The notes beneath the pieces are model-generated. The model was not told the origin of the DNA. It made no database searches and saw nothing but the letters and a program-made list of their open reading frames with translations. Shown one piece after another: positions 58,654-64,000 of a stretch of 64,000 nt of DNA. A program made the position numbers and the translations under genes. The DNA is from Dolomedes plantarius (lineage: Eukaryota > Arthropoda > Arachnida > Araneae > Dolomedidae). The stretch's first letter is position 1; each line of letters opens with the position of its first letter. The stretch is from the NCBI GenBank assembly GCA_907164885.2, contig OU015494.1, positions 93,501 to 157,500 of the forward strand, read 5' to 3'.

Positions 58654-59399
58654 GTCAAACCTAATACTTTAATCTTCCGTAATTCTGTCCTTCTCTAAGC
58701 ACTTTCCTGTCGTCCCATTAATTTAAATATGAAAAAGTCTCGGTTGAGTGTAAGAGAACCTCGCCAATATAGAAAAATATTCGTCTATATTTTTCGTTGT
58801 AATACTACATACTTGAATCAAGTTACACTTTTTATAATACCTATATTAAATTTGTGTATTAATATATTGTATTTCATATTAACATATTATATTTTGTATT
58901 GCCATTTTGAGAGTTATTTGAATTTGAATATTGAAGTACTATTAGTACCACTTCAAAATAGTGAATTAGTTGTATATCAAGTATTCTATTTTTGTATTCC
59001 AGTTCTTCATATTACTTTACAGTTTGAAATATCTTAAGGTTTTCCATGTTCTTAAAGTTTGAAGCTTCATGTGTAATATATTCCAAGGACTTTTAAGAGA
59101 AAAATTGATATGTTGTGTATTTTTTTGTTAAAATTTTGTGTATGGATCAACAGTATTAGTAGCTATGTTCTCAAATTTATATAATGTGTTTTTCAAGTAA
59201 TGTTGTTTATTGTATATGTAAAGTAAGGCTCCAAGGACAGTATGCGGACAGCGAGGTCAAGATTTTGATAAACTCATCCCTTTAACTTGTAACCTTCTTT
59301 TCTAAATTTAGTAAAATGTTCTCACCTGAAGGGAAGCCTTGCTCGAGGAGCTAGGGCCCGGCCCCTCTCGCAAGTCTTTTTCCGGAAGGGGGGGGAAAT
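58654..59399 (+). other. 3' noncoding region and polypurine tract of gypsy A
   Basis: AT-rich; a frame at 58729-59037 carries no known motif. The GC-rich end (59330-59398) finishes in the purine tract GGAAGGGGGGGGAAA directly before the LTR. The same region is in inverted form at 62398-63087. Confidence 0.85.
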
Positions 59400-60192
59400 T
59401 GTGATAATAACGGCCCACCATTATATAAAGCGTATTTAAAATTACCCTGTTAATAAAGCACGACCCCTTTTTCCAAAATTGGAACCTAAAAGTAAAATAA
59501 GATAAATTATATTATCCCTGCAGATCAATATACAGGCATGTGGGGTAGCTGAACTCAATAACATCCCCAGAGATGAGTGTTAGAAGTTTATGAGATGCCG
59601 AATGTCAGTATAGTGTCACAAATCTTGAAGAGCCCTCGAATCACTCTAAATCTATAGTTTCTGTAACGTCAAAAACCACTTTGCAAGAATTTTATGGCCA
59701 ACTTATCCTACACTCAGGTCAAGAGGTCGCGGTTCTAGCAAGCGCGGCATCTAGCAGTAAAGTCCCCGATAAACTTAAGTGGACACGTGAGCGCCACGAA
59801 TCTAAAGTCGCCCAATTAAAATATTAAGAAGTTTTAGGCCCTCTGGCGTAAATATCGCAAAGCACTTTTTTACTATGTGCGTGAAAAGAAGATTTCTGTC
59901 TCTTGGTGTCCAACTGTCGTTGCTGTCGAACATGCGGTCCGCTTCTGTCTTATAAGGTAATCCGCGCCTCGTCAGGCCAAGTCATGTGGCCGCTGCAGCT
60001 AATGCCTTCTGATAAATAAAGCACGTCTTGGAATTTGTTTATTTCATCTATGGCTCCATGTGTGTTTCTATCCAAGTTGTGTGCAGCGTTTTACGGTATG
60101 ATCAACACTTCGCCCAACTGCATCACTCCCTCGTGCCGGCTACGCCTCCGATAAGTGCTATGCCTCTCCTCCGAGGCGTGAGGTACGGGGCA

Positions 60193-60197
<5 letters not shown>
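59400..60197 (+). repeat. 3' LTR, gypsy A subtype A1 (798 bp)
   Basis: Same ends as the 5' LTR, a few percent diverged; contains the 9 bp missing from the 5' LTR. The divergence indicates an old insertion. Confidence 0.95.

Positions 60198-61599
<1,402 letters not shown>

Positions 61600-61627
<28 letters not shown>
61600..61627. repeat. (TA)n, right part of split microsatellite
   Basis: Short TA run between the DD36E element and the inverted LTR. Confidence 0.95.
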
Positions 61628-61631
<4 letters not shown>

Positions 61632-62397
61632 GTGCCCCGTACCTCACGCCGTGGAGGAGAGGCATAGCACTAATCGCAGGCGTAGCCGGCACGAGGTAGT
61701 GATGCAGTCGGGCGAATTGTAGATCCAGGGAATCACTTACGAACCTTAGGCGAGACACGCACTCTTGGAGCCATTGATAAGATACACCACTTCGAAGACT
61801 TGCTTTATTCATTTGAAGGCATTTGCTGCAGTGGCCACATGACTTGGCCTTACAGGGCGCGTCTTACATTACAAGACAGAAGCGGACCGCAGGTCCGACA
61901 TCAACGAGAGTTAGACACCAAGACAAGAAATCTTCGCAGAGATATTGACGCCAGAGGGCCTAAAACGTCTTAATATTTTAATTGGGCGACTTTAGATTCG
62001 TGGAGTTCACGTGTCCACTTAAGTTTATCGAGGACTTTACTGCTAGATACTGCGCTTGCTAGAACCCCGACCTCTTGACCTGAGTGTAGGATAAGTGGCC
62101 ATAAAATTCTTGCAAAGTGTGGTTTTTGACGTTACAGAACCTATAATTTCAGAGTGATTCGAGGGCTCTTCAAGATTTTTGACACTATACTGACATTTGG
62201 AATCTCATAACTTCTATCACTCATCTCTGGGGATGTTATTGAGTTCAGCTACTTCACATGCCTGTATAATGATCTGCAGGGATAATATAATTTATCTTAT
62301 TTTACTTTTAGTTTCCAATTTTGGAAAAAGGGGTCGTGCTTTATTAACAGGGAAATTTTAAATACGCTTTATATAATGGTGGGCCGTTATTATCACA
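61628..62397 (-). repeat. 3' LTR, gypsy A subtype A2 (770 bp)
   Basis: The minus strand starts TGTGATAATAACGG and ends GGGGCACCACA. Its middle region agrees with the LTR fragment at 1064-1483 and differs from subtype A1. Confidence 0.93.
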
Positions 62398-63087
62398 ATA
62401 TCCCCCCTTCCGGAAAAGACTTGCGAGAGGGGCCGGGCCCTAGCTCCTCGAGCAAGGCTTCCCTTCAGGTGAACCCCTTCAGGTTGACCTCGCTGTCCGC
62501 ATACTGTCCTAGGAGCCTTACTTTACATATGCAATAAACAACATTACTCGAAAAACACATTATATAAATTGAGACATAGCTGCTAATACTGTTGATCCAT
62601 ACACAAAATTTTAACAAAAAATATACAACATATCAATATTTCTCTTAAAAGTCTTTGGAATATATTACACATAAAGCTTCAAACTTTAAGAACATGGAAA
62701 ACCTTAAGATATTTCAAACTGTAATGTAATATGAAGAACTGGAATACAAAAATAGAATACTTGATATACAACTAATTCAATATTTTAAAGTGGTACTAAT
62801 AATACATCAATATTCAAATTCAAATAACTCTCAAAATGGCAATACAAAATATAATATGTTAATATGAAATACAATATATTAATACACAAGTTTAATATAG
62901 GTATTATAAAAAGTGTAGCTTTATTCAAATATGTAGTATTACAACGCAAAATATAGCCGAAAATTTTTCTATATTGGCGAGGTTCTCTTGCACTCAACCG
63001 AGTCTTCTTCATATTTAAATTAATGGAACGACAGGAAAGTGCTTAGAGAAGGAGAGAATTACGAAAGATTAAAGTATTAGGTTTGAC
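62398..63087 (-). other. 3' noncoding region of the inverted gypsy A
   Basis: Homologous to 58654-59399; the polypurine tract reads on the minus strand just before the LTR (62398-62412). No coding. Confidence 0.85.
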
Positions 63088-64000
63088 TCATTCATGGTAT
63101 AATTTAAATTCGGCAGGTGGATTGTAATATCTCAACTTGGATGAATGTACAATTTCAGTAGAACTGTTATTATATTGATTTGGCTTATCTATTTCATAAG
63201 TCACTTCAGAACACTGTTTTAAAATTTTGTAAGGTCCAGAATAAGGGGCTGAAAGTTTACGGGTATTTGGAAATGAAAATTGTTCTAAGATTACAGCATC
63301 ACCAGGTTTAAATTTAGAGGGTACAAAGCGAGCATCATACCTAATTTTGTTTTTATTATGATAATCTATTGTCCTTTGTTTTGCTAGTTTTCGAGCTTCA
63401 TCCACTGGAGGGTAATTAGTTTGATTTATAGGGGAGTCATAAGGCTGCTTGCCAAACATTAAGTATGCAGGGGTAAATTTTGTAACTGAATGGGGACTAT
63501 TGTTATATTCGGTAATGACTTGTTCGAACAAACGTGTCCAAGGAACTTTAGTGGACGAAGAATTGACTTTACATTTTAGCCTACTTACTATTGATTGATT
63601 CACTCGCTCCACTTTACAGTTGGTCTGAGGATGATGTGCTGAAATCAAAAGCTGTTTCACATTATAATTTTGAAGGAATCTCCTGAATCGTGAAGTAAAG
63701 GCTGCATTCCTATCAGAATTTTTTCTGGTACCTAAACTTGGAATATTTGCTTAAGGCAGTTGGCATACGTTTCTGTGGTGACACTTTTAGAGGGAAATGC
63801 CCACACATATCTTGTTCCATGGTCTATTGCAATGTGGAGATATTTTTTTGTAGAATTATAATAGTTAAAACCACCGACAGTATCAACAGAAATACATTCA
63901 AAAGGTTTATCTGTTGGAGGTACAATTTGCATAAGTCCAAATTTTTCCAATTTTGATTTCTTGTTAAATTGGCATGTTGCACAGTGTTTGACAAATTTTG
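63088..64000 (-). pseudogene. Pol (integrase) of the inverted gypsy A
   Basis: Minus strand: end of the integrase zinc finger at the window edge, catalytic core (63950-63732, ISVDTVGGFNYY), then 63660-63088 (SAHHPQTNCKVERVNQ to AEFKLYHE). The C-terminal part is open and unbroken by the Tc1 found in the other copy. A TAG at 63732-63734 and a 4-bp loss near 63720 break the core. The Asn and Gly of the usual QTNGKVER are partly changed (Cys replaces Gly). Confidence 0.92.

Larger units (their letters stand above)
51516..60197 (+). mobile_element. Full-length Ty3/gypsy element, family A (8682 bp incl. nested Tc1)
   Basis: Two LTRs (789 and 798 bp), a gag-pol region in the order Gag, protease, reverse transcriptase, RNase H, integrase, and a polypurine tract just before the right LTR define the element. 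Both outer edges touch TA repeats, so the target duplication cannot be read. Without the Tc1 insertion it would be about 7.27 kb. The coding region has five stops and three frameshifts. Confidence 0.95.
61628..64000 (-). mobile_element. Second gypsy A element, inverted, 5' end outside window
   Basis: It carries a 3' LTR (61628-62397), polypurine tract, 3' noncoding region and the end of pol, all matching the plus-strand copy. It faces that copy tail to tail across the split TA microsatellite. Confidence 0.95.

Overview
The window is AT-rich, gene-poor eukaryotic nuclear DNA built almost entirely from layered transposable elements. The mixture (several Ty3/gypsy lineages, Ty1/copia, jockey-like LINEs, Helitrons, Tc1/mariner families, pogo/Tigger, hAT MITEs, a THAP zinc-finger start) is that of an animal and best fits an arthropod, plausibly a chelicerate such as a spider; the species assignment is inference only. 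No complete host gene, rRNA, canonical tRNA, CRISPR or prokaryotic feature was found. One transposase (57393-58304) is nearly intact; everything else that codes is broken.

Layout. 1-1483: the 3' end of a gypsy element (B: RNase H, polypurine tract, 290-bp LTR) lying inside an LTR of a second gypsy family (A). 1494-1731: a MITE-like element. 2799-5672: a complete but internally deleted minus-strand gypsy element (C) with 496-bp LTRs, a tRNA-Ser-type primer site and a 5-bp target duplication. 5989-14334: mostly noncoding, with an inverted repeat, a SINE-like tRNA-derived sequence, a 0.5-kb tandem duplication and possible small minus-strand exons. 14437-17107: a decayed gypsy pol (family D) followed by LINE remains. 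17763-18837: remains of an unassigned transposon-like family with a DFSENY motif. 19741-20817: a 50-bp minisatellite with higher-order repeats. 21480-25547: a pogo-like element interrupted in its first exon-like segment by a 1300-bp DD41D mariner. 26741-28427: a Tigger element interrupted by a 115-bp hAT MITE. 28428-31455: a 5'-truncated copia element on the minus strand. 31608-33009: a THAP-type start joined to a 5'-truncated LINE. 33034-44489: two Helitrons exactly head to tail between a host A and T. 45069-49641: an inverted repeat, a dead Tc1, a second DFSENY-family copy carrying a 329-bp hAT MITE, and a possible LTR. 49884-64000: Tc1 copy 1, a (TA)n tract, full-length gypsy A (51516-60197) containing Tc1 copy 2, another (TA)n tract holding a DD36E Tc1-like element, then a second gypsy A in inverted orientation running off the window.

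The genes do not form a pathway; they are separate transposition modules. Their nesting gives relative ages. Four insertions can be read almost as before/after pairs inside this window: Tc1 copy 2 in gypsy A (empty site in the inverted copy), Tigger in a repeat (empty sites at 34.7 and 35.9 kb), the DD41D mariner in the pogo-like transposase (frame is continuous once one TA is counted), and the two hAT MITEs with perfect 8-bp duplications.
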